Translations under genes and position numbers: made by a program | Origin: Cyanophora paradoxa | Lineage: Eukaryota; Glaucocystophyceae; Cyanophorales; Cyanophoraceae | DNA: 64,000 nucleotides | Direction of reading: 5' to 3' | Assembly: GCA_004431415.1 (NCBI GenBank) | Contig: QPMI01000542.1 | Coordinates: forward strand, 1 to 64,000 | Shown: piece after piece, positions 30,501 through 42,600 of the stretch | Layout of the letters: every line of letters starts with the position of its first letter | How positions within the stretch are numbered: the first letter of the stretch is position 1 | Notes under the pieces: generated by a model | Told to the model about the DNA's origin: nothing | Databases searched by the model: none | Seen by the model: only the letters and a program-made list of their open reading frames with translations

Positions 30501-31847
30501 CCCGCAATATGTTTCCGGACCGGACGCTGAAGGGGGGTACAGCATACTGAGGAGGCGGGGGATGGTACGGCCGCCAGACCCGCAGGAGGAGGAAGGGGAG
30601 CCGGCCCCTCCCCCCCCGGACCCCGACGGCCCCATCTCCGTCACGGAGGCCGACATCGCGGTATCCCTCTCTGCTTCCCGTACCCCCCCGCTGAGCCTCT
30701 CTCCGACTGACCGGTCGATTGCGCAGACGTGCTTCGCGCTGAGCGTGCGGCCGCGCATCAAGTGCTGGCCATACTTCTCCAGTGCGCGCGTACCCCTCTC
30801 CAAGGCCGCGCGACCCCGTACCCCCTAACGTTGCTTCCCCCCTCCCCCTCAGAGTCGGCGAAGGGCGAGGCGGCGGCGCTGGCGGCGGCGGCGGGCGACG
30901 TACCCTCCGTCTACCTGAGCGTCGGGAGCGCCGCCGTACCCCTCTCCGCCGTCGTCGAGGAGGACCCCAAGGCCGAGGTACCCCCGTACCCCAATCGGCC
31001 TCCACAATTCTGAACAACCGATCAAATCGCGCCTCACACATTCATTCGCCCTCGCAGCGGCGGAAGCAGCGGAAGGAGAAGAAGGCCGCCAAGGAGAAGG
31101 CCGTGAGGGGGGCGAGGGAGGCGCCGCCCCCGGAGCCCGCCCCCCTCGACTCGGCCCTCGACCAGGTACGCGTTCCGTCCAAGGGAAGAAAGGGCCCCGC
31201 GCGGATTCGAACCCGCGTTCTTTTCGCAGGACGGGTTCCTGGACTGCCTCTGCCGCCTCGCGACGGCCTCCGTCGGGTCGACCACGGGGCCCGGGGCCGG
31301 GGCCGGCGGCTCCCCGCCCCGGGCCGCCAAGGCCGCCGCCGGCCCGGGCGGCCCGGGCGGCCCCGGGGACGCATCGCCCGGCCCGGGGCCGGCCTCGCCG
31401 CACCCTGTCCCGGAGCTCGCGCCGCCGCAGGGGCCCAGCCCTCGGACGGCGGTGGCTGCGGCGCGGACGTCGCGTACCGGCGGCGGCGCGGCGGCCGCCG
31501 CCGCCTCCGCCGTGCCGGCCGCCGTTGCGGCCGCCTTCGGCCGGGCCGCCGAGCGCGTCGGACTTTTCTTCGCCGCTCTGGCGCAGCCCCCGCCGCTCCC
31601 CGCCGCCCTGCACCGCACTTCTTCCCTGCCCTCCCTCCGCGCCGCGCCGGCCCCGGCGCCGGCGGCGCTGGCCTCGCAGCCCGGCGGGCGCCGCGCGCTG
31701 GCCTCGCGCCCCGGCGGGCCTGGCGCGCCCCCGAAGACGGGAAAGGGGCCCCGCCCCGCCCCGGGCGCGGCGGCCGCCACTCCGGCCCCCGGCGGGAGGG
31801 CCCCCGTACCCGTCAGCCTCTTCGGGGGGGCCCTCCTGCGCGTCTAG
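27565..31847 (+). CDS. Multi-exon protein of unknown function with two LDxxCRLA-type modules
   Basis: Exon 1 is 27,565-27,639 and exon 2 is 27,718-28,454; their frames join well across GTGCG and GC-type introns. Downstream exons encode HFRRMLWKYWHQ (28,710-28,743), LWSIYSFYTARDEPADPSE (28,815-28,871), MERVHLLTWANDLRLDLHVP (29,096-29,155) and RKNPSFRGKKGRRR (29,514-29,555). They continue with RFLDFVEILCRLAVE (29,672-29,715), LPYLV joined to DILRRRGMVRPP (about 30,475-30,575), a Lys-rich RRKQRKEKKAAKEK stretch (31,065-31,100) and DGFLDCLCRLATA (31,232-31,270). The tail is low-complexity and Ala/Pro-rich, ending at 31,847. The W-rich and LDFVExLCRLA patterns resemble uncharacterised protist proteins with EF-hand-like scaffolds, but I do not assign a function. 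No signal peptide is visible. Three partial copies occur nearby in reverse orientation. Confidence 0.7.
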
Positions 31848-33020
31848 TGTCGCATAGAGATTGTATGAATGTACAGTGTGCGGACTACGGCACTCTGGCG
31901 CTTCCTACTAGGCTAGCTCTTGGCCTCCGATCCTGCGCATGCTGCCGCGGCTGAGCATGCACTGCGGCAGCGCTAGCCTAGTAGCGAGCGCTATAGCTGG
32001 ATCCGATCACAGTATACGTGTGATCATGATCGACTCGCAACTTGGCAAGTTGGCGATATATATCGATAAATATCATGATATCGTCCATGGCCAGCTCCGA
32101 ATTCAATCATTATTGAATTATCCGATCGGATACGTATATACGTATACGCATATATATATATATATATACTGTAGCTATAGTACGTATATACGTATATTGT
32201 GGTACGCGATCGCCGCTAGCTATACCACGCGTACGGGGGTCGGCGCCGGCGGACCCGTGACCGGGGAAGGGGGTGTAGCCTAGTAGCGCCAATATTTTTT
32301 TTAATCATTGAATGTCCGACGGTCGCGTGCGCGTTCAAACTTGAATTCGCGAGATTTGAATTCGCGAGAACTAGAAGCCTTGAAGCGCGAAGGCGGAGCG
32401 CAGGCGGAGCTGGGGGGAAGGGCCAGGCGGGGGTACGGTCTGAGATCATTCGCGATCGGTTTAAAGGTGCGCGCTCCCGCTCGCGCGCCGGCGCCGCGCG
32501 CGTGCCGTGGATCGACGTCCTGTGCCTCTCGTAGATTGATGGCACGTGGTGCATGCGCAAAGCGGGCGAGGGCGGGAGATCCAGAAGCGCCGCCTGCAGG
32601 TCAGCGCGCGCCGCGGCGTGGTCCTCAACTTGGCATGCGCAAGGCATTCGAATTCGCTGACTCGCGATCGCGTGTACGCTGGCATGGGCAGGAGCGTCAC
32701 CTTTGAACGCGGCCGCGGCCGCAGGTGCGCATGCGACTCCGCGTCGCAATCGTGCGCAGCTAGCTCTGTTAGAATTCGCGCCTATTATCGCGAAAATTGC
32801 GTGGCACCGGTACCGCGATCGTGTCGCGCAAAATCAAATTAAAATCGAATATGAACGAATATACGTGCTCAAGGACTCACTGATCGATATCGATATCGAT
32901 ATCTGATATCGATATCTGCCTGGAAGCTTAAGGTCGTAATCGTAATCTTTGCGCCGCTGCGCAGGATGTGGCTCCGCGGGCGCCGCCGGTGCTTCCGCGC
33001 TGTCGCCCGTGGCGGCGGCG
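31848..33020. other. Intergenic region with AT palindromes
   Basis: It contains alternating TACGTATATACGTATACG and TATATATATATA runs at about 32,128-32,200, and GATATCGATATCGATATC repeats at 32,884-32,918. Between them are CG-rich words such as GAATTCGCGAGA (32,340-32,370). No open frame with a recognisable domain is present. Confidence 0.6.
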
Positions 33021-34900
33021 ATGGCGGCCGGCGGCAGCCCGTTCGACGCGCTGCCCGACGAGCTCGTCACCCGCATCATCGGAGAGGCGTCGACGTCAGA
33101 GCTCGAGTGCGAACACATTGCAATTGAGACGGCCGTCGAATCGAACGCTCGCGAGCTCGAGATGTCTAGATCTTCGCGGCCGCGATCGGCCGAGGGGTCT
33201 CTTTCGCGCACGTTCCAGAATCTTGGCCAGCTAGGGCAGCTCAGCCGCATCTCGCGCCGCTTCCGCCGCCTCGCCCAGCAACCCAGCCTCTGGGAGCGCG
33301 TCCTCATCGATCAGCCCAGCGATAAGTCCGTCAGTTGGCTCCTCCAGCAGCCTGAGAAGCAGCGAGAAGCGTTGCGGTCGCTGTTTCTGCGGGGTGGCAC
33401 GCTGAGCGGCAGTGGCTTCAAGCAACTTTGCAAAGCGGTTGAGAGTCAGCTCACAGCTTTGTGCCTCGTTTTTGGGAACTCCTTTTCTCCCCACATGCTA
33501 GCAGGAGTTTCCAATTTCGGGAACCTTCAAACGGTGCGGACGTTGCAATCGATCCCCTTCAAACTCTCTTCGAATGTCGTCGGCATGCGCAGTTGAGCAT
33601 CGCCAGCGAGTCGGATGCTTGGCTCAAGCGTAATATTAGCACAGATACGATCGCGAATACCGTGAAGATCACGGGTCCGCTCGTCCAGAACGCACTGAGA
33701 AACACAATGTGGCTGCCGCTGGAGAATTTGGTCATGAAAAAGCGCGTCATTTAATTTATGGCTACATTAATTGTGCTGCTCATTATTTATATTCAATTAA
33801 ATTCGTTAACGTTTGGTCTTGATCAGATTCCCAATTCTGCCGGAGACGCTTCCAGCCCATGCGCCGATAGCTTCAACTCTCCGAGATCTACGTATCTCGT
33901 TCGCCTTGGAGACGGACAGCTCCCCCGGACCGGCTCTCGCAGCGGTGGCGGCCTTCAAACAGCTCGAATACCTGTCAATTGAAGTGTACAACAGTCAAGG
34001 ACAAGTAGTGTTTCCGATCGCCTCTCAAGCCAATTCACAGCCACTCGCTGGCCTTCAACAGTTGCGAGGTTAGCAACCGCCGTATATATATCCGATTCAA
34101 CATTAAATTCAATTTTTATTTTGTGTATATTCACTTTATAATTAATTTCCGGATCAGCGTATCAGGTTCATCTCCGACATGAGGACATCGGCTTCCTGAG
34201 CGGCATGCCGCAGCTGGAGTCCGTGGTCTTGTTCATGGGGAAAACGGACGTCGACTGCTCTCCGCTTCTGTCGGCACCGGTCGCAGAGAGCTTGCGGTCA
34301 TTGCGTCTGATCCAGTACTCAAATGTCAGCGATTCTGCCGTGGCTTCGTTCACGTCGGTCGTCCTGCGGCTCTCCAAGCTCGAGGTCTCCGGGATCCACG
34401 CTAGCGCTCCTCGTGCATTTATATTGCATCTTGAACTTTTCTCTGAGTATGCGTGGCGCAGAGGTTGGAGCTGGAACTTCCGACCAAGACCTACGTGATG
34501 CTGGCAACACAGTCGCTTAAGCAGTGGTCGAGCTTGAAGGACTTGTCCGTCCGCTGCCGTCCCGGCAACACACAAGTTCCTGGCGCTTTTCTTAAGGTTT
34601 GCAATTGCATTTTGAAGTTCAATATATATATATAATTATATAAGCTTTAATTTATAAGCACATGATCACGTTGTACGACAGCAAGTCGGGTCGGACATCC
34701 CCAGCCTCCCGAAGCTCATCGTCAGATCACCGCTCCCCTTCCCCAACGCCATCGGGTCCATCACTTGGCTTAGAAGAGATCGAGGCGAGCTCGCGCTCGA
34801 GCTCGTCCTCAAGGAGGACGCGGCGCGGGCGCTCGACGCGCCCTCGCGGGAGGCCCTCGAGCTGCTGCTCCTCCACGTGAAGGTCTCCTACGTCCCCTAA
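33021..34900 (+). CDS. F-box protein with leucine-rich-repeat-like segments (1)
   Basis: The first exon starts at ATG 33,021 and contains an F-box: FDALPDELVTRIIGEA, later LSRISRRFRRLAQQPSLWER. F-boxes bind Skp1 and place substrates on SCF ubiquitin ligases. Between the two F-box halves lies a 40-residue insert beginning at GTGCG that may be an intron, although the frame stays open. Later exons encode leucine-rich strands: LRDLRISFALETD (about 33,870-33,910), FKQLEYLSIEVYN (33,955-33,993), MPQLESVVLFMGKTDV (34,205-34,250) and SSLKDLSVRCRPG (about 34,530-34,568). The last exon ends LLLLHVKVSYVP with TAA at 34,900. An intron at about 34,070-34,158 joins frames cleanly; the intron near 33,560-33,820 is uncertain. 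Substrate is unknown. Confidence 0.65.
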
Positions 34901-35969
34901 TCTCCTGCCTGAATTTTCTTTCCTGCGCATGCGCGCCTTGCGCATGAAAAAATGGGTTCTTTCAGTTTCAGTGTCAAAGCAGCTTCGAAATCGCGATTGC
35001 AATCATTGAATTGCACAAGAACATGTACATGTCGCTTTCTAATTCGAGGCTCTAATTTGTATATAAATTTTCGAGCTCGCAGCGTGGGATGCCGGCCGCG
35101 GGGTGGATCCGGAGAGGGGCTCGAAAGCGGGTCCTAGGGAGCGCTAAGCATGAAGGCGGTGGAGAGCGGGCGGCGCGGAGCGGAGAAGGAGAGAGGGGGA
35201 GAGGCGGCGGCGGTGGATGGGGAGGGCTGGCTGGGCCGGGCCCACGGGGGCGGCGGAACGGCAGCTGCGCATGCGGGGGGGGTACCGGTGCCATTTGCGA
35301 GCGTCTCGGGGGCCGGCGGGGGCGAAGGGGCGGACACGGAAAGGAGCGGGGGAAGCAAAGGCGGCACCGGCGGAGGAGCGGCGGGGGGTACGGCGGGCTC
35401 CGGTGCGGGGGCCGGAGGGGCGGGGGAGGCAGGGGGCTGCTCCGGCGGGGCGGTCGCGGAGGACGGTGGGGCGGGGCCGGGGCCTGGGGTGCGAGGGGCG
35501 CCGGGCGCGCCGGGGGTAGAGGAGGGCGAGCCAGGGCGGGATCCCGGGCGCGGGTGAGCGGGGCCGTCCGGGCCTCCTCCTGGGGTGCACGTGGTAGGGG
35601 TAGGTAGGGGTAGGGGAGGGGACCTGGAGGGCCCGCGGTAGCTGCAGCGAAAGCGTCTTCTCCTTCCCCAGCTGCGGGGGGTGGGGTGGGGGGGGGGGGG
35701 GGGGGGGGAAGTCAGGGGTCGGAAGGGGGGGGGTCTTTGGCGTCGAATGTCTGCTGCGCATGCGCCACAGTGTCGTTCACGCTGCGCAAGGGGGGCGGGG
35801 GTGAGGGGCGTAAGGATGGGTAAGCGAGGTAGGGGCGGGCGAGATGGGGACGATGCTGAACAGCGGCGCTCGCGGCGCTCGCGGCAGCGCAGCGCGACTC
35901 GACGGTTCGACTGCGCCGCGAGACAGGCGCGCCGAAAGAGAAAGGCACCGCGCGCCTGGCCAGGGACAA
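34901..35969. other. G-rich region without a clear gene
   Basis: From 35,100 the plus strand is extremely G-rich and includes a run of about 20 G near 35,690-35,708. A Gly/Ala-rich open frame at 35,150-35,557 exists but looks compositional. Part of the right end may be diverged sequence attached to the gene fragment at 35,970-36,666. Confidence 0.5.
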
Positions 35970-36666
35970 CGACTCGGCGACAGCGGGCCAGAAGGGCGGC
36001 GGGGAGCCGCGGTCGGCGGGCGAGGGCGGCTCGGGCGGGGGCGAGCGGGCGCGGCGCGCCAGCTCCTCCTCGATCTCCTCCTGCTCCTCCAGGGCGCTCA
36101 CCTCCCGCTCCTGCCCCCGGCCCGTCGGCGAGGGGCGGCGCCGGCTAAGGCGCGGGGCGGGGCGCACGAGGCCGAGGAAGACGCGGAACTTGCTCGTCGT
36201 GACGTGCGGGTACCCGTGCGCCCGCCGCACGCGGTCCACTGCGTCCAGCGGCTCCGGCGCCGGCCACCCGCCCCGCTCCCCCGGCAGCGGCGAGGCGGCG
36301 GCGGACGGGCGACGCCCGGGGCGCCGCGGCGGTGACGCGTGCTTGCCCCGCGCGGGCTCCGGCGCCGCCTTCGCAGCGTACGCCTTCGTGAAGCGCGGCG
36401 GGGCCTGGTGCGGGAAGTACGCCCGCCACTGCGCCGCGTCAGCTCTCCGTGGGCTCGGAGGGCGAGGCCGGGGCAGGCTCGGAGGAACACACCTGCTCCT
36501 CGAGTTCCTTGACGAAGGCCTGCGGGAGGCGATGGGCGAGTCAGCGGCAGCGGCGGAGAGCCAGGTCTGAGGCCAGGGGAGCCCGGCGCACGGGCGGGGC
36601 GGCCCGCAGGAGCTCGATGACGCGCGGGAAGCTCCCGGCGACGTCATCGTCCAGCGCCGACTGCAT
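35970..36666 (-). pseudogene. Inverted partial copy of the 5' end of the gene at 27,565
   Basis: Read from an ATG at 36,666 leftward, the segment repeats exon 1 (start MQSALDDDV), the first intron with altered bases, and most of exon 2, including YFPHQAPPRFTKAYAAK and VTTSKFRVFLGLVRPAP. It parallels 27,565-28,255 and then diverges near 35,990. It keeps an open frame after divergence for ~100 residues of unrelated composition. It lacks all later exons, so it is probably a 5' fragment and not a functional paralogue. Its start is 87 bases from the divergent F-box gene start at 36,753. Confidence 0.75.
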
Positions 36667-36752
36667 CGCTAAGCGTCGGTGACACCGGGTGACCAGGGTG
36701 ACCTCGCCTAGGGGGTACAGTGTACAAACGCGTACAAGCGTACTATACGAGC

Positions 36753-38717
36753 ATGGTTAACGCTGACGGAACGGCGCGCGCTGCCTCGCTCGACGAGCTA
36801 CCAGACGGGATCCTTGCTCTCATCCTGGGGCAGCTAGCTCTTCATGAGGCCTCCAGCGTTCGCGGCGTCAGCCGGTCGTTGCGCCGGCTGGTCGAGGCCC
36901 GCGACTGGAGTCATTTGGACGTCGCCGCGTCGAATCACGAGCGCTTGGACCAGCTCGCAGCGCTCCTGGTTGGCGGTGGAGGCGAGGACTCGAGCGCAGT
37001 GGGCCCGGGCGGCCGCTGGGTCCGCGTCGCGCCCGGCGCGTCGCTCCGCGTCGTGGTGAAGAAAGTAGCCCAGCGACCGGAGCCAGCAGCTGGGAGACCC
37101 GCCGAGAGCCAGCGGAGCACTTGGGAAGCAGCGCTCTCGCTCATATCCGCCTCCAACGCGGCGAGCGGAGGCCTCAGCAGCGTGGAGGTGGAGAGCGAGC
37201 TGGGCTGCCCGTCTCAAGCGGGCAGCTGCACCTGCGACGTCCTGTCCGCCCTCGCCCCGCCCGGCGGCGCGGCTGCGCCGCAGCTCCGCAGCTTTATCTT
37301 CCGCAAGGATTCCGGCCTGTGCGGCGGCCGGCCGGGCGACCTCGACATATCACCGCTCCTTCGTCCATTCCCCAGCCTGTCAACTCTCGCGCTTCCCACC
37401 TGCTGGAGCGTCGGGACCGGCGCTGCAAACGACATCCTCGACTGCCTCCCGCGTCTGAAGCGGGTCCGCCCGCCCTCCTCGCTCCGCCTCGCCCCGCGAC
37501 AGACCCTGCCCGCAGCTGGAGATCTCAGCGCCTTCGTGCATGGATTTCAGCCCCATCGGAAAGCTCTCCTCCCTGGAGACACTCGAGGTGCGGTCTCTTC
37601 CACTCAAGTCGGCTATCCGATCCGCTTCGCGAGCGAGCGAGCGACGCGTACGCCTCCTCAGATCCGTGCCGACAAAGCATCGCGGGACGATGCGTTCTAC
37701 TATAGCCTGCGCTCCGCCCTTCCGACCCTCGCGGCCAGCGCCGCCGCGCGCTCCCTCCGCACGTGCGTGCGGCCCCTTCCCCGGCCGGCCCTCTGATTTG
37801 ATCTTCTCTCTATCTTGGAGCTCGGCTCGCGCAGGCTGCGCTGTGGAACGACCACCCGCTGCAAGTTCGGCGAGGAGTCCCTCGCCGCCCTGCCCCGCTT
37901 CGCCTCGCTGGAGCACTTCGGGGGCCCCCTCGAGGTTTGCCGTACCCCCCCCCCCCCCCCCCCCCCCTCCCACACAGCGGAACCGAACCCGCCTCGCCGC
38001 GGCAGATAAGCAGCTCCATCGGCGCGCGGGACGTAGCCGACGCGCTGGCCTCCTGCCCCGCCCTCCGGAGCTTCGGGCCGGTGTGGCTGTACCCCAGTAC
38101 GCTCAACTTCCTCGCGGGCTTCGCATCGGCCCTCGAGCGATCCCCTCTCCTCGCACTCGACATCGCCATCCGTGCGCGCCCGGCCCCGATCGCTCTCGCG
38201 TGTACCCCCGGCCCTGACGCCGTGTACCCCCCCCCACCTGCAGTTGAGCCGATCCCCGACCACGCGGCCGCGCTCCCGTCGCTGGCGGCGCTGGCCCTTG
38301 CCGCCCGCGGGGGCCGCCTCGACCTCTGCCTGTGGCTCGACCTCCCGCTCGGCCGCCTCGCTGAGACCGCCGCCGCCCTTGCCGCCGCCCCGCCCCGCAG
38401 GCTCGTCCTCTACATCGTCCCGGACCACGGCGGGGAAGCCCCCGGGTACCGCATCGCGGCCTGCCTTTCGCCCTTCGCGTCCTGCGCCCTCCAGCATCTC
38501 GAGGCGCGCCGAAGCTTAAGCCTACCCCCCCGTTTAATTTCGTGTACCCGGCTCAGCTTCGCTTCGTTCGCAGGTCCGGCTGGCGCCCAACCATTTCATG
38601 TCGCTCACCGAAGCCGTGCTGGAGGCAGCGGCGGGGGCCCTGCCCTCGGCCCGCATTGTGTACGCTTCTCGAACCACTACGGATACCCCTCCTATTCTTT
38701 CTTTGCATGAAATTTAA
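36753..38717 (+). CDS. F-box protein with leucine-rich-repeat-like segments (2)
   Basis: The ATG at 36,753 is chosen over an upstream GTG. The F-box reads LDELPDGILALILGQLALHE and VRGVSRSLRRLVEARDWSHL. The first exon runs past 37,440 with LRSFIFRKDSG and LSTLALPTCWSVG strands. Later exons include GKLSSLETLE (about 37,558-37,588), ESLAALPRFASLEHFGGPLE (37,877-37,936), ARDVADALASCPALRSFGPV (38,024-38,083), LPSLAALALAARGGRLDLCL (38,277-38,336) and, after an intron ending about 38,571, LAPNHFMSLTEAVLEAA with the stop at 38,717. The intron 37,937-38,008 contains a poly-C run of about 20. It is probably another SCF substrate receptor. It differs too much from the gene at 33,021 to be a recent copy. 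Confidence 0.65.
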
Positions 38718-39149
38718 GATCAGGCGGTTCGAATTTAGTGCTTTAAACCTTCCTTGGACTGGCAAGGCTACGCGGGGAACCTCTCAGAGTCTAAATTGCA
38801 CTTGCATGCGGTCCCTTTAATTTTAATTAATTATAAGTCTGAGCGATGCGCATGCGGGCCGAGGCGGGGGCTGCTCTAGGGTGGGGGAGGGGCCGTGGGG
38901 CGGAGGGGCGGGATCGGACCCGGACTGGCGGGCCTGTTCCGAAGTTCGCCGTGTGCTTCTCATGATCAACGTTAACTGGCAAAGCCTCCTCTTCGAATTC
39001 GGTCTTGACCTACATATACTGCGCGGGGGCGCTCGCGATCGCGATCGAGCTCGCGGCAGCGCACGCGAGCGAGCGACCGCAGCCGGAGCTCGAGGGGGAG
39101 CGGATCGGAGCGCGCGCGCCGCAGCGTCCACACGTACAGCGCCGGCCGC
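38718..39149. other. Intergenic stretch
   Basis: Mixed composition with an AT-rich start and a CGCGATCGCGATCGAGC-like GC-rich section (39,030-39,120). No supported gene is seen. Confidence 0.5.
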
Positions 39150-39552
39150 GTCGGTGACGCGCGCGTACGCGTACGCGTTCTTGCCCCGCGCGGGCTCCGC
39201 GATCCGGCGCCGCCTTCGCTGCGTACGCCTTCGTGACTCAGTGAAGCGCGGCCGGGCCTGGTGCGGGAAGTACGCCCGCCACTGCGCCGTACGCGTCTCA
39301 GCTGCAGCGCTAGCTAAAGCGCGCGCTAGCGCTAGCGCTCGGTGCACGTGGGCTCATTGGGTCGGGGCTGGCTCGAGCTCGGAGGAGCACACCGAAGGCC
39401 TGCGGGCGTCAAGGGGCCGGGCGAGTTAGCGGTAGCGGCGGGGAGCGAGCTCGAGGCGGGAGGCGAGCCCGGCGCACGGGCGGGGCGGCCCGCAGGAGCT
39501 CGATGACGCGCGTGAATCTCTCGGCGACGTGATCGTCCAGCGCAGACTGCAT
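39150..39552 (-). pseudogene. Second, more decayed inverted 5' fragment of the gene at 27,565
   Basis: From an ATG at 39,552 leftward the sequence resembles exon 1 and the start of exon 2 of the gene at 27,565, including the QWRAYFPHQARPRFT block. It carries insertions (for example GCTAGC-rich sequence near 39,305-39,335) and in-frame stops. It is a pseudogene fragment. Confidence 0.75.
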
Positions 39553-39689
39553 CGCTGAGCTAATCCAAGGCAGCCCAGCGAGCACTCACTCCCCCCCCTC
39601 TTGACATCGTACCCGGTGACCGTTGACTGAAGGGAACGGCTTTTGAGCGCTTCTAGAGCAGCTTCGGCCGCTCTTGGGCGCGCTTCACG

Positions 39690-42600
39690 ATGTTCTCGAT
39701 GTTTAACTCTGGAACTACAGATGGCCGCTCGAACTCGGCGTCGCGCATCCGGCCTTCCGAGTTCGCCCGCATGTCCCAGGCTGCGGGTCTCCGGCCGCCT
39801 CCCAGCGGTGGCCAGCGGCCTAGCGAATTCGGAGGGAGCGCCGGCAACTATTCAACGTTCCAGTCCAACAGCTACGGAGGTTACCAGCGTTCCGGAGCCG
39901 GGGAAGCGCCTCCTCCTCGTCCGAAGCCTCCTCCGCAGGCTATCCGGCCGCCTGGCCCGCCCCCTCCGCCTCCGCGAGTCGCGGTACGTTGGGGCCCGAC
40001 TCGGGCATCAGCGTTACCGTCCTGGCTGAGTACGTACTGCCGCAGCCGGGAAGAATTCGTCCGGGCCAGTCCAACATGCCCCCGCCGCCGCCTGGTTACC
40101 GACAGGCGCCTGCACCGGTTCCACTCGCCCGCGAGACCCCTCAGGCGCCCCCGCCTCCGCCCGCGAGACCCGTCCCCGTGAGCACTGCGGCTCCGATTGC
40201 TGGTTTCGTTCGCTGAGCCCTGCGTCCGCCCCAGGCGCCTGGTGTCCGCCCCACTCAGAACCTGCTGTACGACCCGTCCAAGCGCCGCCGCGCTGTTCAC
40301 GTCGCCATTAGCTACAAGCACGATGAGGACAACTTCCTTCCGGGCTGCTGGAACGATGCGAAGAGCATGGTGGACCTCGGCATGAAGCAGTACGGGTGCG
40401 GCGCCCCTGCTCGCTCCGCCCGCCAGAGGGCCTGACGCGGCCTTCGCCGCAGCTTCAAGTCGAAGGATATCAAGATGCTGACGGATGAGGACTTCAACAA
40501 GAACTTCCCCTCGTTCCCCACGCACAAGTCCGACATCGCGCTCGCCCTCTGCGCCCGCCCCGCCGCAAACTGATCGGCGCGAACGCAGGAACGTCGTTAA
40601 CGCTCTCAAGTGGTGCGTCTCTGTTCACTTCCTTTTCGCCGCGCGACCGACGCGCCGCGGCGCCGCCTGGTCGCTTCCCGGCACGGGATCAAATCCTGAC
40701 TTCTCGAATCGCAGGCTCATCGAGGGCGCGAGGCCCGGCGACATCCTGCTCTTCACCTTCTCCGGCCACGGTGGCCAGATCAAGGACCTGGACGGTGACG
40801 AGATCGTGCGACCTTGTCTCTCTTTCCTGAAGAGGCCGTTGGTCTCTTTCTCTTTCTTTTGCCGACGCCGTCGCGCCCGCCCGCCCGCCCGCCGCGCACA
40901 GGACGGCAAGGACGAGACGCTGATCCCCGTCGGTGCGACCCGTCCCGCCTCCCGCCTCCCGCATCGCGCCTTCCGCGACCCTCCCGCCCACCGCCCGCCC
41001 GCCGCTCAGACTACGAGACCGCCGGCGAGATCACCGACGACGAGCTCGCCGCGCTATTCGCCAAGCTGCCCCGCGGCGTTCGCCTCATCTGCTTCCTCGT
41101 GCGCGCTCCTTGAGGCTTCCTCACGCGCCGCTCTGAAGCCGAGGGCCGAATCCGACGCCGCCGCTCGCAGGACTGCTGCCACTCGGGCACGGGCCTTGAT
41201 CTCCCCTACCACCACAACGTGCGCCCCGCCCCGCCCCGCCCCGCCCCGCTGCACTGCGCTCCGCTATGCTCCATGTGTGACGCGCGGCGCGCGCGCGCAG
41301 ATCCTCCCCGCGCCCAAGGCCGGCCAGCAGCTCCGCAACTACCTCCCGGCCTCGCGCAACTGTGCGCCTTTCTCTTCTTCTTCTTCCTTCCTTTCTTTCT
41401 TTCCGCTCGTTCCGACGCCGCGGCCCGCAGACAAGGCGCTCCCGGCGCCGAGCTACGCGCCGCCGCCGATGGCGAAGACCTCGATGGACCCCGAGACCCC
41501 GAAGAAGAAGCACCACGAGCCGGTCTTCGCGTGCCTGCCGCCCAACTCGGTCCTCGGGCAGTTCCTGGACGCTATCTTCGGGCCCATCGTCCACCCGGAG
41601 TCCTACCAGGACCAGTACGGCAACCACTCGCAGCAGCTGCAGCAGGCGCGCGCCTACGGCGTCGGCGGGCCGATGGACGCCGGCCACGTCGGCGGGCGCC
41701 CCGTCGTGCAGGAGATGCGCCCCATCGTCGTCCAGACGAACCTGCGCGAGAACACCGGCATCCTCAACTTCGGCAAGGCGGAGTGCTGGAAGAAGGCGGC
41801 TCCCCGCTCCGCCTCGGGCGGCGGCGGCGGCGGCTTCCGCCGCAAGCCCAACGCGGTCATGGCGACGGGCATGCGCTTCGGCCCGCCGGCGGGGTACGGC
41901 GAGCTCTCGCCGCACCCGTACGCGGCGGAGCCCTACTCGAGCGTGGCGACCTTCGGCCACCAGCAGTACGGCTCCTTCCGCCCGGGCTCGGCCCCCGGCG
42001 CCGGCGTCGGCGCCGACACCTACGGGAGCCCGCCGCGGGCCTCGTACGCGCCGGAGCCCATCAACCAGTCCGGCGTCTTCGGGTACGGCGGCGGCAGCCC
42101 GCAGGGGGGGTACGGCAACGACTCGCGGCACGGGTACGGCGGCGGCAACGACTCGCGGCACGGGTACGGGGCGCGGGACCTCTACGCGACGAATGGGAGC
42201 GCGGCGGGCGCGCCCTACGGCGCGACCTACGCCAGCGTCGTCAGCGCGAGCCCCTACGCCGGCGCGCCGTCCGCTCGGGACCTCTACGGCCTCCGCGGCG
42301 TGGCGGACGCGTACGACACGGGCTTCCCGCAGCCGCAGTTCGGTGGCGGCCCGGGCCCGATGGTGGGGCAGACGACGCCGGGCCGCGGGCCCGCGCACCG
42401 CGCCACGCGCGACGCGTTCGGCGCGGACCGCACGCCGGGCCGGCCGGCGGCGGCGGCGCCCAAGCCGCGGCGGGACCCGGTGCGCTTCGACGCGGAGGTT
42501 ATCATGATCTCGGGCTGCAAGGACGAGCAGTGCTCGGCCGACACCTTCGAGGAGGGCCGCAACACGGGCGCCATGACATTCGCCCTCCACAAGGTCAGAT

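Noticed and set aside
35150-35557. Gly/Ala-rich protein gene
   Set aside because: The frame is explained by G-rich composition and no splice-supported exon or domain was found.
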